52,051 bases of DNA, from positions 989 to 53,039 of the forward strand of contig DGXY01000052.1 of NCBI GenBank assembly GCA_002396885.1. Reading direction: 5' to 3'. Below are positions 25,721 through 33,549 of this stretch, piece after piece. The DNA comes from Akkermansiaceae bacterium UBA5020 (GTDB lineage Bacteria; Verrucomicrobiota; Verrucomicrobiia; Verrucomicrobiales; DEV007). The notes under the pieces were generated by a model. It did not search any database, had not been told where the DNA came from, and saw only the letters and a list, made by a program, of their open reading frames with translations. The first letter of the stretch is position 1. Each line of letters begins with the position of its first letter. The position numbers were made by a program, and so were the translations under genes.

Positions 25721-26344
25721 ATGAGAATGCAACGAACCATTCCGATCCTCATCACGGTGGTGCTCGCCGGGCTTGCCTGCTTTTTTTTGGCCAAGCGCTT
25801 CACCGCATCCCTTTCGGTCGTGGATTCCGCATCGCCGGGGCCCGGTTCCTCGGTTCAGCCCGGCGCCGGGGATCCCGGTGATACCGGAGCCGTGGCCGTC
25901 ACCGTAACGGATTCGCTACCGTCCCGGGGTGGATCCCCCGTTTCGCCGGAAACACCGGACGAAGCGGTCCTGACGGAGGACGAAGCGTGGAAGGAACGCA
26001 TCCTTGAACTCCTCAGAAACGAGACCTACAGCGACCTTGAACTGGGGCGTCAGCTTCTCGGGATCGTTGCGGACCAGAAGGCCCCCGACTGGGCCAGGGC
26101 TCATGCGATGGCGAATGCGCTGAACTTCACCGACGATGAGAACTACGGCGAAGAGGTCAAACCTCTCGCGCTTCGCACCGATCTGCCGGAAGTGGTCAAC
26201 GACGCCATCCTCGAGGATCTGATTCACCGCGAAGGCACCGTGATCCTGCCGATCGCGCGGGAATTCGCGGCAGTCTCACAACATCCCCTCGCGGGAGCGA
26301 TCGATGCGTTCGTCAAGGAGGCCGAGAAGGCGGACCTTCCCTGA
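25721..26344 (+). CDS. Membrane-anchored hypothetical protein
   Basis: This is a 207-residue protein starting at ATG 25721 (or 25727). One N-terminal transmembrane anchor (about 8-25) is followed by a Pro/Gly/Ser-rich linker (about 30-75) and a helical extracytoplasmic domain (about 80-207) with DEAWKERILELLRNETYSDLELGRQLLG and paired helices that look HEAT-like. No catalytic motif is seen. It follows the cytochrome gene by 26 bases, so it is probably co-expressed and could tether or assist it. Confidence 0.6.
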   Translation: MRMQRTIPILITVVLAGLACFFLAKRFTASLSVVDSASPGPGSSVQPGAGDPGDTGAVAVTVTDSLPSRGGSPVSPETPDEAVLTEDEAWKERILELLRNETYSDLELGRQLLGIVADQKAPDWARAHAMANALNFTDDENYGEEVKPLALRTDLPEVVNDAILEDLIHREGTVILPIAREFAAVSQHPLAGAIDAFVKEAEKADLP

Positions 26345-26381
26345 GCGGGAGAAGCCCCGCGCTCCGACTTCCCCCACCCAA

Positions 26382-26966
26382 TCACCCCCGTGGATGAAAC
26401 CGGAAGTGCCCGAGCACTTTCCATTGTCCGATCCCATCGCCCAGCTCCGGACCGGATCCGATGTTGTGCACGAACGCATCCTCGGCCACGACCATGCCGA
26501 TGTGCCAGAGTCCGTTGCCGCTGAGATCCCAGGTCACGAGATCGCCGGGGAGGAAGCGGCCCCTTTCCTCACCCTTCACCTCCGCGCCTTGTCGCCGGAA
26601 AAAGGTCTCGAGGTTAGGGACACGGCGGTGGTCGATGTTTTTGTCGGGACGCTTCAGGCCCCAGAGTTTCGGGTAAGCGGAAAAGGCGGTCTTCATGTCC
26701 TCGTGGACGAGCTTTTGCAGGTCGATGCCGATGGCGCGGTAGGCGCGGATGACTTCATCGGTGCAGACTCCCGTGTCGGCGGGCACGTCGCCGCCGGGAT
26801 AGTCGAGCACGACGTAGGCGGGATCGTAGCGGACCGTCCGGGTGAGGCGATGCTCGGCCGCTTTCACGAACCGGTCGGCGAATCCGGCGGGATCAGCCGT
26901 CTCCTGGGCTCCCAACACGTGACTCAACACCCAGAGGCAGAAGAGGATGAGGGCGAGGTATTTCAT
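26382..26966 (-). CDS. DUF1287 family secreted protein
   Basis: This is a 194-residue protein with a signal peptide (MKYLALILFCLWVLSHVLGA). The motifs RTVRYDPAYVVLDYPGGDVPADTGVCTDEVIRAYRAIGIDLQ, FRRQG, LPGDLVTWDLSGNGLWHIGMVV and VHNIGSG follow the DUF1287 family, which has an NlpC/P60-like arrangement: Cys in GVCTDEV and His in WHIG are plausible catalytic residues. A periplasmic cell-wall or amidase role is inferred from that resemblance. It lies downstream of gpmI on the same strand. The stretch before its ATG folds as GGCGTC/GACGCC around AAAGGA, possibly hiding the ribosome binding site. Confidence 0.85.
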   Translation of the reverse strand: MKYLALILFCLWVLSHVLGAQETADPAGFADRFVKAAEHRLTRTVRYDPAYVVLDYPGGDVPADTGVCTDEVIRAYRAIGIDLQKLVHEDMKTAFSAYPKLWGLKRPDKNIDHRRVPNLETFFRRQGAEVKGEERGRFLPGDLVTWDLSGNGLWHIGMVVAEDAFVHNIGSGPELGDGIGQWKVLGHFRFHPRG

Positions 26967-26989
26967 GGCGTCCTTTACGAAGAGACGCC
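26967..26989 (-). promoter_or_regulatory. Hairpin over the DUF1287 ribosome binding site
   Basis: An inverted repeat GGCGTC (26967-26972) and GACGCC (26984-26989) ends directly at the ATG and encloses the sequence AAAGGA at Shine-Dalgarno distance. The fold would place the site next to or within a stem. Stability was not computed. Confidence 0.35.
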
Positions 26990-27100
26990 TGGAATCCTTT
27001 CACGTTTCAAAAAACTTCCGCCAAATCCATCGAGTACCCGAACGGGCCGGATCGCCCGGACCGCTCGCGGAGAAGACGCGGGACGCCGCCTCGGACGGGA

Positions 27101-28639
27101 TCACTTCGGAGAGAGGAGCGAATGCCCGGTCATCTCCGGCGGTGCCGCGACCCCTAACAGAGCCAGAATCGTCGGGGCGATGTCGGCGAGGATGCCTTCG
27201 CTGAGATTCAAACCGTCGGCGTCGGCGCCCACGTAAATGAGCGGCACGGGGAAGGTGGTATGGGCGGTCTGGGGCGAGCCGTCCTCGTTGATCATCTGCT
27301 CGCAGTTGCCGTGGTCGGCGGCGATGAGGAGGCAGCCGCCGAGCTCGAGCACCTTGGCGACGACGCGCTCGACGCAGCGATCGACGCACTCCACCGCCTG
27401 GATCGCCGCCGGGACGTTGCCGGTGTGGCCGACCATGTCGGGATTCGCATAGTTCACGATGATGAGGTCGTAATCCGCGGCGCGGTCGAGGATGGTCTGG
27501 GTGACGCCCTCCGCCGACATCTCGGGCTTCTCGTCGTAGGTCGCGCAATCCTGCGGTGACTGGAGCATCTGGCGGTCTTCGCCCGCATTCGGCTCTTCGA
27601 CCCCTCCGTTGAAGAAAAAGGAAACGTGCGGGTATTTCTCGGTCTCGGCGACACGGAGCTGTTTCAGTCCGGCAGCGGCGACGACTTCGCCGAGGGTGTT
27701 TTTCAACTCCGTCGTCGGGAAGACGACGGGACACCCATAGGTCTCGTCGTATTCGGTGAGGGTGTAAAAGGCCGTCTTGGGAAGTCCGCCGCGATCGAAG
27801 CCGGAGAAGTCCTCTTTCAGGAACGCGAGACTGAGCTGACGGGCGCGGTCGGCGCGGAAGTTGAAAAAGAGCACGACATCCCCATCGCGCATCCTGCGCT
27901 CGTCGACATGACCGAAGACAAGGGGCTTCATGAATTCATCAGTCACTTCCTGAGCATATTTTTCGGCGATGGCGGAGGAGGGTGCATCGGTGCGAGCCTC
28001 GCCCTTGCCGAGGACGATGGCATCCCAGGCGAGCTGGCTGCGGTCCCAGCGCTTGTCCCGGTCCATCGCGAAATAACGGCCGATGACGGTGGCGATTTTC
28101 GCGCCGGAGGGAACGAGCTTTTCCTCACAATAGGCCAGGTAAGCTTTACCACCGGTCGGCGAGGTATCGCGTCCGTCGGTGATGGCGTGGACCATGATGT
28201 CGTTCACCCCGGCCGCCTTGGCGGCATCGGCGAGGGCGACGAGGTGATCCTGGTGGCTGTGCACCCCGCCGTCCGAGACGAGCCCGAGGAGGTGGAGTCG
28301 CGACCCGGCCGCTTTGGCAAAGGCCTCTTGCAGGATGGCGTTGTGCGCGAGATCGCCATCCACGATCGCCTTGTTGATTCGGGTGAAATCCTGATAAACG
28401 ATGCGCCCGGCGCCGAGATTGAGGTGGCCGACCTCGGAGTTGCCCATCTGGCCTTCCGGCAGACCCACGTCCATGCCCGAGGTGCGGAGCTGCGAGACGG
28501 GATATGTCTCGTGGAGCGAGCGGGTGAAAGGGATGTTCGCGAGGCGGGGGCAATCCCCGTAACGCTCCGCGCCTTCCGGACCGGCAGGGTTGTCACCCCA
28601 GCCGTCGCGGATGATAAAAACAACAGGTTTCTTGGACAT
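27101..28639 (-). CDS. gpmI: 2,3-bisphosphoglycerate-independent phosphoglycerate mutase
   Basis: This is a 512-residue protein when started at ATG 28639 (MSKKPVVFIIRDGWG), the normal length. The long open frame upstream overlaps cdsA in antisense and is excluded. It interconverts 3- and 2-phosphoglycerate using two metal ions. Motifs: IIRDGWG (metal Asp), PEGQMGNSEVGHLNLGAGR (the phospho-serine), DGRDTSPTGG, and ADHGNCEQM near the C-terminus; the family signature is complete. It is divergent from cdsA with 160 bases between start codons and is followed by the DUF1287 gene. Confidence 0.96.
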   Translation of the reverse strand: MSKKPVVFIIRDGWGDNPAGPEGAERYGDCPRLANIPFTRSLHETYPVSQLRTSGMDVGLPEGQMGNSEVGHLNLGAGRIVYQDFTRINKAIVDGDLAHNAILQEAFAKAAGSRLHLLGLVSDGGVHSHQDHLVALADAAKAAGVNDIMVHAITDGRDTSPTGGKAYLAYCEEKLVPSGAKIATVIGRYFAMDRDKRWDRSQLAWDAIVLGKGEARTDAPSSAIAEKYAQEVTDEFMKPLVFGHVDERRMRDGDVVLFFNFRADRARQLSLAFLKEDFSGFDRGGLPKTAFYTLTEYDETYGCPVVFPTTELKNTLGEVVAAAGLKQLRVAETEKYPHVSFFFNGGVEEPNAGEDRQMLQSPQDCATYDEKPEMSAEGVTQTILDRAADYDLIIVNYANPDMVGHTGNVPAAIQAVECVDRCVERVVAKVLELGGCLLIAADHGNCEQMINEDGSPQTAHTTFPVPLIYVGADADGLNLSEGILADIAPTILALLGVAAPPEMTGHSLLSPK

Positions 28640-28799
28640 ACAACAGGAGTGATCGGACAGGATAGCCCGCGGTGCAAGTGAATCGAGGCCACCCCAGGAG
28701 GTCATGACCGGGAGATTGGTCCGATTTTCGCGCCATTTCGCGATTGCCAAGGCGCGGGCTTGCCTGTTTGATGGGCGCGTTAGCCACCCCGCCGCCCGC

Positions 28800-29714
28800 A
28801 TGACGGATCCACCCGCCGCCCCCTCTCCCGCAAGCCCGGCCCCCGCCTCCAAGGCGCGCACTTTTGTCAACCGGTCGATCAGCACGGTCATCCTCGTAGC
28901 CCTGGTCAGTCTGGCTTTCTGGCTCTCACAGCCCTGGATCCTTTTCGGTCTCTTCGCGATTCTCTCGCTCGGAGCTCTCTCTGAATACTTCAGGCTCTTC
29001 ACCGATCACGGGTTCCGCCGATTTCAAGTAGCGGCCTTTGTCGTCGCGATCGCCTACCTCGCCATGCTCTTCGCTCCCCACTGGGGATATGAGGTGGACT
29101 GGTATGGCGAACTCGACGTGCTCGCCATCGCCGCGCTCATGATCCTGATGGTGCTCTTCCGCGTGACCAAACCGCTCGAGGGCTTCCGGAGCCTCGACGA
29201 GATCGCCGCGACCCTTTTCGGCTTCGCCTACTGCGTGCTGCTCTTCGCCTTCATTCCGAAAATCTTTCTCCTGCCCATGACCACGGCGGAGGGACTGCCC
29301 GCGGCGAGCTTCTACCTCATCCACCTTGTCGCGGTGACAAAAATGACCGATATCGGCGCCTACCTCGTCGGATCGGCCATCGGCAAACAGAAGCTCGTGC
29401 CCCACGTCAGCCCCGGGAAAACCTGGCAGGGTTTCTGGGGCTCGCTGGTCTTTGCGGTGGCTGGCAGCTACCTCGCGTGGTGGCTACTGGGCGACCGTGT
29501 CCCGCTCCTGGGGCCGGTCTCGGCCGGAGTCATTGCCCTGATCCTCGCACTCGTCGCGGTGCTCGGCGATCTCGCCGAGTCGATCATGAAACGCAGCCTC
29601 GCAGTGAAGGACAGCGGCCACGTCATGCCGGGTATCGGAGGCTTCCTGGACCTCGTCGATTCGATCCTCTTCACCGCCCCGGTCTATTATTTCTTCCTCC
29701 GGCTCGCCGCCTGA
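28800..29714 (+). CDS. cdsA: Phosphatidate cytidylyltransferase
   Basis: This is a protein of 304 residues from ATG 28800 (MTDPPAAPSP). About eight transmembrane helices are visible. It makes CDP-diacylglycerol from CTP and phosphatidate in the inner membrane. The C-terminal CDP-transferase signature is present but modified: SIMKRSLAVKDSGHVMPGIGGFLDLVDS, where the usual PGHGG-x-x-DR reads PGIGG and DL. The middle motif KMTDIGAYLVGSAIGKQKLVPHVSPGKTWQG is conserved. It is followed 9 bases later by dxr, a common pairing, while the usual next gene rseP is absent here. Confidence 0.92.
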   Translation: MTDPPAAPSPASPAPASKARTFVNRSISTVILVALVSLAFWLSQPWILFGLFAILSLGALSEYFRLFTDHGFRRFQVAAFVVAIAYLAMLFAPHWGYEVDWYGELDVLAIAALMILMVLFRVTKPLEGFRSLDEIAATLFGFAYCVLLFAFIPKIFLLPMTTAEGLPAASFYLIHLVAVTKMTDIGAYLVGSAIGKQKLVPHVSPGKTWQGFWGSLVFAVAGSYLAWWLLGDRVPLLGPVSAGVIALILALVAVLGDLAESIMKRSLAVKDSGHVMPGIGGFLDLVDSILFTAPVYYFFLRLAA

Positions 29715-29723
29715 TTTCTCCGC

Positions 29724-30893
29724 ATGTCCGATCCCTCCCGACCAAAAAATGTGGTGGTGTTAGGCTCGACCGGATCGATCGGCGAGAGTTCCCTCAAGGT
29801 CGCCCGCGACCTGCCCGGGCGCATGAAGCTCGTCGGACTCGCCGCGAACCGCAGCGCCGACGCCCTCGCCGCACAGATGGCCGAGTTCGGGGTTCAACAG
29901 GGTTGCCTCTACGACTCGACCGGGTTGGATCGCGTCCGCTCGGCCCTCCCTGACCAAGTGACCCTCCACAGCGGCGAAGCGGGCCTCGTCGAGCTCGCGA
30001 CCCTGCCCGAGGCCGACCTCGTTCTCATCGCCATCGTCGGAGTCGCCGGCCTCAAACCCGCCCTCGCGGCGATCGAGGCAGGCAAGGACATCGCCGTGGC
30101 CTCGAAGGAGATCCTCGTGATGGCGGGTGAAGCCGTGATGACCGCGGCGCGGCGCAAGGGCGTGAAGGTGCTGCCGGTCGACTCGGAGCACAATGCGATT
30201 TTCCAATGTCTCGAGGGCCGCTCGCCCGACGAGGTCTCTCGGCTCATTCTCACGGCCTCGGGCGGTCCCTTCCGCACCCTACCAGCGGCCGATCTGCCCA
30301 AGGTGACGGTGGCCCAGGCGCTCAAACACCCGACCTGGGAAATGGGGAAAAAGATCACGATCGACTCCGCCACGCTCTTCAACAAGGGGCTCGAAATGAT
30401 CGAGGCGCGCTGGCTCTTCGACATCGGGATGGACCGGGTCGACGTCATCGTCCACCCGCAGAGCATCATTCACAGCATGGTCGAGTTCATCGACAGCTCG
30501 ATCCTTGCCCAGCTCAGCACGACGGACATGTGTTTTCCGATCCAGTATGCCGTGACTTGGCCCGAGCGCGTCTCGAACAGCCTCCCGCCGCTCGATTTCG
30601 CGAAACTGGCGAAGCTGGAATTCGAGGCCCCGCGCTGGGAAGATTTCCCGGCGTTGAACCTCGCAAAGGAGGCCGGCGCCGTCGGTGGCACGCTCCCTGC
30701 GGTGCTCAATGCGGCAAACGAAATCGCGGTGAGCGCTTTTCTGGAAGGTCACTTGAGCTTTCCGGGAATCTGGGACACCGTCGCCGAGACGATGTCGCTT
30801 CACCGCACCCTGGATCACCCCTCGCTCGAGGAAATCGTGGCGGCGGACGAATGGGCGCGGGAAACGGCGAGGTCGCACCTGAAACGAACATGA
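29724..30893 (+). CDS. dxr: 1-Deoxy-D-xylulose 5-phosphate reductoisomerase
   Basis: This is a 389-residue protein of typical length. It converts 1-deoxy-D-xylulose 5-phosphate to 2-C-methyl-D-erythritol 4-phosphate with NADPH, the committed step of the methylerythritol phosphate route to isoprenoids. Motifs: the NADPH-binding GSTGSIG, VASKEILVMAGE, PVDSEHNAIFQCL (metal-binding Asp and Glu), LTASGGPF, HPTWEMGKKITIDSATLFNKGLE, and VHPQSIIHSMVEF. Its stop overlaps the next start (ATGA at 30890-30893), indicating translational coupling to the ROK kinase. Confidence 0.96.
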   Translation: MSDPSRPKNVVVLGSTGSIGESSLKVARDLPGRMKLVGLAANRSADALAAQMAEFGVQQGCLYDSTGLDRVRSALPDQVTLHSGEAGLVELATLPEADLVLIAIVGVAGLKPALAAIEAGKDIAVASKEILVMAGEAVMTAARRKGVKVLPVDSEHNAIFQCLEGRSPDEVSRLILTASGGPFRTLPAADLPKVTVAQALKHPTWEMGKKITIDSATLFNKGLEMIEARWLFDIGMDRVDVIVHPQSIIHSMVEFIDSSILAQLSTTDMCFPIQYAVTWPERVSNSLPPLDFAKLAKLEFEAPRWEDFPALNLAKEAGAVGGTLPAVLNAANEIAVSAFLEGHLSFPGIWDTVAETMSLHRTLDHPSLEEIVAADEWARETARSHLKRT

Positions 30894-31975
30894 AAAAGGC
30901 TTCCGCGGCGAAGAAATCCGCTCCCAAGAAATCGGCCAAGACCAAGGCCAAGGTGAAGGTCAAAATCAAGGCCCTCGCGAAAACCAAACGACCGGCCCAA
31001 GCCGCGTCCGCGGGCCGCGTTTGGGTGGGGCTCGACCTCGGCGGAACGAAGATGCTGGCGAATGTATTCGACGATCAATACCGCGTCCTCGGCCGTGCCA
31101 AACAGAAGACCCAAGGGGCCAAAGGCGCCCGCGCTGGACTGAAGCGCATGGTCGAGACGGTCGCTGCCGCGCTCGCCGATGCGGGGGTCGATCCGTCCTC
31201 TCTCGCCGGGATCGGCGTGGGTTGTCCCGGTCCAATCGATCCGAGTCGAGGCGTCATCGTCGAGGCCCCGAATCTCGGCTGGCGCAACGTTCCCGTGGAG
31301 GCCCACCTCGGCACGGCTTTCGGCGTCCGCACCGTCATTTGCAACGATGTCGATGCCGGCGTCTACGCTGAATACCAGGCCGGAGCGGCCAAAGGTGCCC
31401 GTTGCGCCGTCGGGATTTTTCCTGGCACCGGAATCGGCGCCGGAGCCGTGATCGAAGGACGCCTTCTCCAGGGTTCTTCACTTTCCTGCATGGAACTGGG
31501 GCATATCCCGCTTTTCCCCGAGACTTCGGGGATGGGGGAGGACGGCACCACGCTCGAGACGGAGTGTTCCCGCCTGAAGATCGCGATCGAGGCCGCCCGC
31601 GCCGCCTATCGGGGACAAGCCCCGCATCTTTTCGAAGCCTGCGGCACTGACATTTCAAAAATCACGAGCGGCGCTCTCGCCAAAGCCATCGCCGCCGGCG
31701 ACACCGAGATCGAGAACATCGTGCGTCGCGCCGCGACCTTGCTCGGTTGCGGCGTCGCCACGGTCGTGCACCTGCTCGCTCCCGACGTCATCGTCCTCGG
31801 CGGAGGCCTCGTCGAGGCGATGCCGAAACTCTACCTCGAAGCGGTGCGGAAATCGACCCTCGCCCGCATCCTCGCCCCTTACCGGAAGAGCCTCCGCATT
31901 GTCACCGCGACCCTCACGGAGGGCTCCGGTTCCATGGGGGCCGCGGCCTGGGCGAGGAAAACGATCGAAGGGTGA
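30890..31975 (+). CDS. ROK family sugar kinase (glucokinase-like)
   Basis: This is a 361-residue protein starting at ATG 30890, overlapping the dxr stop by four bases. Residues 1-42 are a Lys/Ala-rich tail, likely disordered and unusual for the family. The ATP site reads VGLDLGGTK (about 46-54), then GVGCPGPID, catalytic Asp in CNDVDAG (about 151-157), FPGTGIGAGAV, and MELGHIP. In most ROK members that His is followed by the zinc motif CxCGxxGCxE; here the equivalent stretch (PETSGMGEDGTTLETECSR) has no such cysteine set. Substrate is therefore uncertain, though ROK kinases mostly phosphorylate glucose or N-acetylhexosamines. It fits the glycolytic genes nearby. Confidence 0.85.
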   Translation: MKKASAAKKSAPKKSAKTKAKVKVKIKALAKTKRPAQAASAGRVWVGLDLGGTKMLANVFDDQYRVLGRAKQKTQGAKGARAGLKRMVETVAAALADAGVDPSSLAGIGVGCPGPIDPSRGVIVEAPNLGWRNVPVEAHLGTAFGVRTVICNDVDAGVYAEYQAGAAKGARCAVGIFPGTGIGAGAVIEGRLLQGSSLSCMELGHIPLFPETSGMGEDGTTLETECSRLKIAIEAARAAYRGQAPHLFEACGTDISKITSGALAKAIAAGDTEIENIVRRAATLLGCGVATVVHLLAPDVIVLGGGLVEAMPKLYLEAVRKSTLARILAPYRKSLRIVTATLTEGSGSMGAAAWARKTIEG

Positions 31976-31993
31976 TTCGCTTGCTCAGCTTGC

Positions 31994-32668
31994 TTAGGGC
32001 TCAAAGGGCCTCGCCACGAGAAGCATTGGGGACTGAGGCGCGACCGGGGGCTCGAGTTGGGGCAGAAGGACGTCACGCCAGAGGCGGTAACCCTTTTCAT
32101 TCATGTGGATGCCGTCGATCGAGAACCACTCGGCGCGCGGTTGACCGTTCGGTCCGAGCATGTGGGTGTGAGTGTCGACGAAGGTGACCTGACCGAGCGC
32201 AGCGGCCTCGGCGGCGATCATGGCATTCGCTTTACGCACCGCGCCGATGCGCACCCGGCGGGTCGGAATGAGGTTCGGCTTGATCGAAATCACGAAGACC
32301 TGCACTCCGGGGATCGCTGATCTCAAGGTCAGGGCCACCTCCCGGAATTGACCTGCGACTTTTTCCGGCGACCGCATCCAGGCGATGTCATTGTCGCCGG
32401 AGTAGATCACGTAACGATGGGCAGGGTATTTCGCAGCCCATGCCCCGACGTTGGCGACGAGGTGGGAGTAGGTCGTGCCCGCCTTGCCCAGGTTCAGCAC
32501 CTGGTGACCGGCGAAATCCTGCGGCAGCGTTTTCCAGAACTCGATGCTGGAACTGCCGATGAAAACGATCGTGCGCGGATCGAAGCGCCCGGCCTCGCTG
32601 CGAGCGGAGACGGGGAGAAGCAGTGAGAGGAGGACGACGAGGAGCCAGGGAGATCGCGGAAACATCAC
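31994..32668 (-). CDS. Secreted SGNH/GDSL-family hydrolase
   Basis: This is a protein of about 223 residues; the frame starts at GTG 32668 with an ATG one codon later (32665). A signal peptide (MFPRSPWLLVVLLSLLLPVSARS) is followed by the SGNH blocks: IVFIGSSSIEFW (block I, nucleophile Ser), NLGKAGTTYSHL (block II Gly), YSGDNDIAW (block III Asn) and SIDGIHMNEKGY (block V Asp and His). It is a predicted periplasmic or secreted esterase or acyl-carbohydrate hydrolase. It converges with the ROK kinase gene and diverges from the toxin-antitoxin pair across an AT-rich gap. Confidence 0.88.
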   Translation of the reverse strand: MMFPRSPWLLVVLLSLLLPVSARSEAGRFDPRTIVFIGSSSIEFWKTLPQDFAGHQVLNLGKAGTTYSHLVANVGAWAAKYPAHRYVIYSGDNDIAWMRSPEKVAGQFREVALTLRSAIPGVQVFVISIKPNLIPTRRVRIGAVRKANAMIAAEAAALGQVTFVDTHTHMLGPNGQPRAEWFSIDGIHMNEKGYRLWRDVLLPQLEPPVAPQSPMLLVARPFEP

Positions 32669-32781
32669 TTTCGAATATTGCCTGATAATTATAATAAGTA
32701 AAACTTAAGCATCTTCTTTCAAGTTCCCGCATCCCTAGCCGGAGCGCTTGCGGAAAGGGTTTCAGGGGGCTAAGATTTGAA
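32669..32781. promoter_or_regulatory. AT-rich divergent promoter region
   Basis: The gap between the SGNH gene and the antitoxin gene is AT-rich at its SGNH end and contains TATAAT at 32690-32695 on the plus strand, near-symmetrical with ATTATA on the minus strand. TTGAAA lies on the minus strand farther upstream. No exact -35/-10 pair could be fixed. Confidence 0.35.
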
Positions 32782-33033
32782 ATGGGTTTGATCATTGAAA
32801 TCCCCGACAGCGTGGCGGATGCCATGCGCGTTCCGCGGCCGGAGAGAGCCGCTCGCGTGCGGGTGGATTTGGCCTGCGCCCTCTATGCCGGGGAGGTGTT
32901 GCCCCTCGGCAAAGCGGCGGATCTGGCGGATCTGGACAAGTTCCGGTTTGCCGTGGAACTCGGCAAACGGAATATCGCCCGGCACTACGACGAAAGCTGC
33001 TTGGCCGAAGATCTCGCCGATGACCACGGTTAG
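32782..33033 (+). CDS. UPF0175 family antitoxin-like protein
   Basis: This is an 83-residue protein preceded by AGGGGG at 12 bases. The sequence MGLIIEIPDSVADAMRVP, VRVDLACALYAGEVLPLGKAADLADLDKFRFAVELGKRNI matches UPF0175, a small helix-turn-helix family frequently encoded just before a DUF3368 PIN-like protein and considered its antitoxin. Its stop overlaps the next start by 14 bases, a normal arrangement for such pairs, so the two are almost certainly translated together. Confidence 0.85.
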   Translation: MGLIIEIPDSVADAMRVPRPERAARVRVDLACALYAGEVLPLGKAADLADLDKFRFAVELGKRNIARHYDESCLAEDLADDHG

Positions 33034-33514
33034 CAACACGTCCCCCATTTCGAATCTGGCGCTGATCGGTCGGCTAGAGCTCTTACGGTTGGTCTATGGA
33101 ACGGTGATCATTCCCAAGGCGGTTCGCTTTGAGCTGGAAAAGCTCGGTCATGCTGCCGCACAGACGGCCATTCATGACGCAGAACTCGCAGGTTGGCTGA
33201 CGACAGAGTCCGTCTCGGATCAAGGACAGGGAATCGTTCGGGCGCTGGGCGAAGAACTCGATCCCGGGGAGGCGGAAGCGATCGCACTCGCCCTTGAGCA
33301 AGAGGGACGTCTCGTCATGGACGAACTCGACGGTCGTTCGGTGGCGCGACGCCTGGGCATCCCTGTGAGAGGTGTGTTATGGGTCTTGCGGAAGGGAAAA
33401 GAATTCGGTTTGGTATCTTCATTGAAGGAAGAACTTGAACGTTTGCGCGCCGAAGCCCATTTCTGGATTTCCCCTCGACTGGAGTCCGAATGGCTCCAGG
33501 AATCGGGCGAGTGA
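33020..33514 (+). CDS. DUF3368 PIN-like toxin
   Basis: This is a 164-residue protein started at ATG 33020 inside the antitoxin end. MTTVSNTSPISNLALIGRLELLRLVYGTVIIPKAVRFEL is the usual beginning of DUF3368 PIN-fold proteins, where Asn/Ser replaces the first Asp of classical PIN domains. LDPGEAEAIALALEQ and LVMDELDGRSVARRLGIPVRGVLWVL give the later acidic residues (E, D). PIN-fold toxins are ribonucleases; activity of DUF3368 members is less well established. It precedes the POT transporter with 35 bases. Confidence 0.85.
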   Translation: MTTVSNTSPISNLALIGRLELLRLVYGTVIIPKAVRFELEKLGHAAAQTAIHDAELAGWLTTESVSDQGQGIVRALGEELDPGEAEAIALALEQEGRLVMDELDGRSVARRLGIPVRGVLWVLRKGKEFGLVSSLKEELERLRAEAHFWISPRLESEWLQESGE

Positions 33515-33549
33515 TCAATCCATCTAACGCCTGCCCGCTGAAATCCCTC

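Noticed and set aside
28704..28799. Longer start for cdsA
   Set aside because: The extra 32 codons overlap the gpmI promoter region and have no hydrophobic or family-like character; the ATG at 28800 is preferred.
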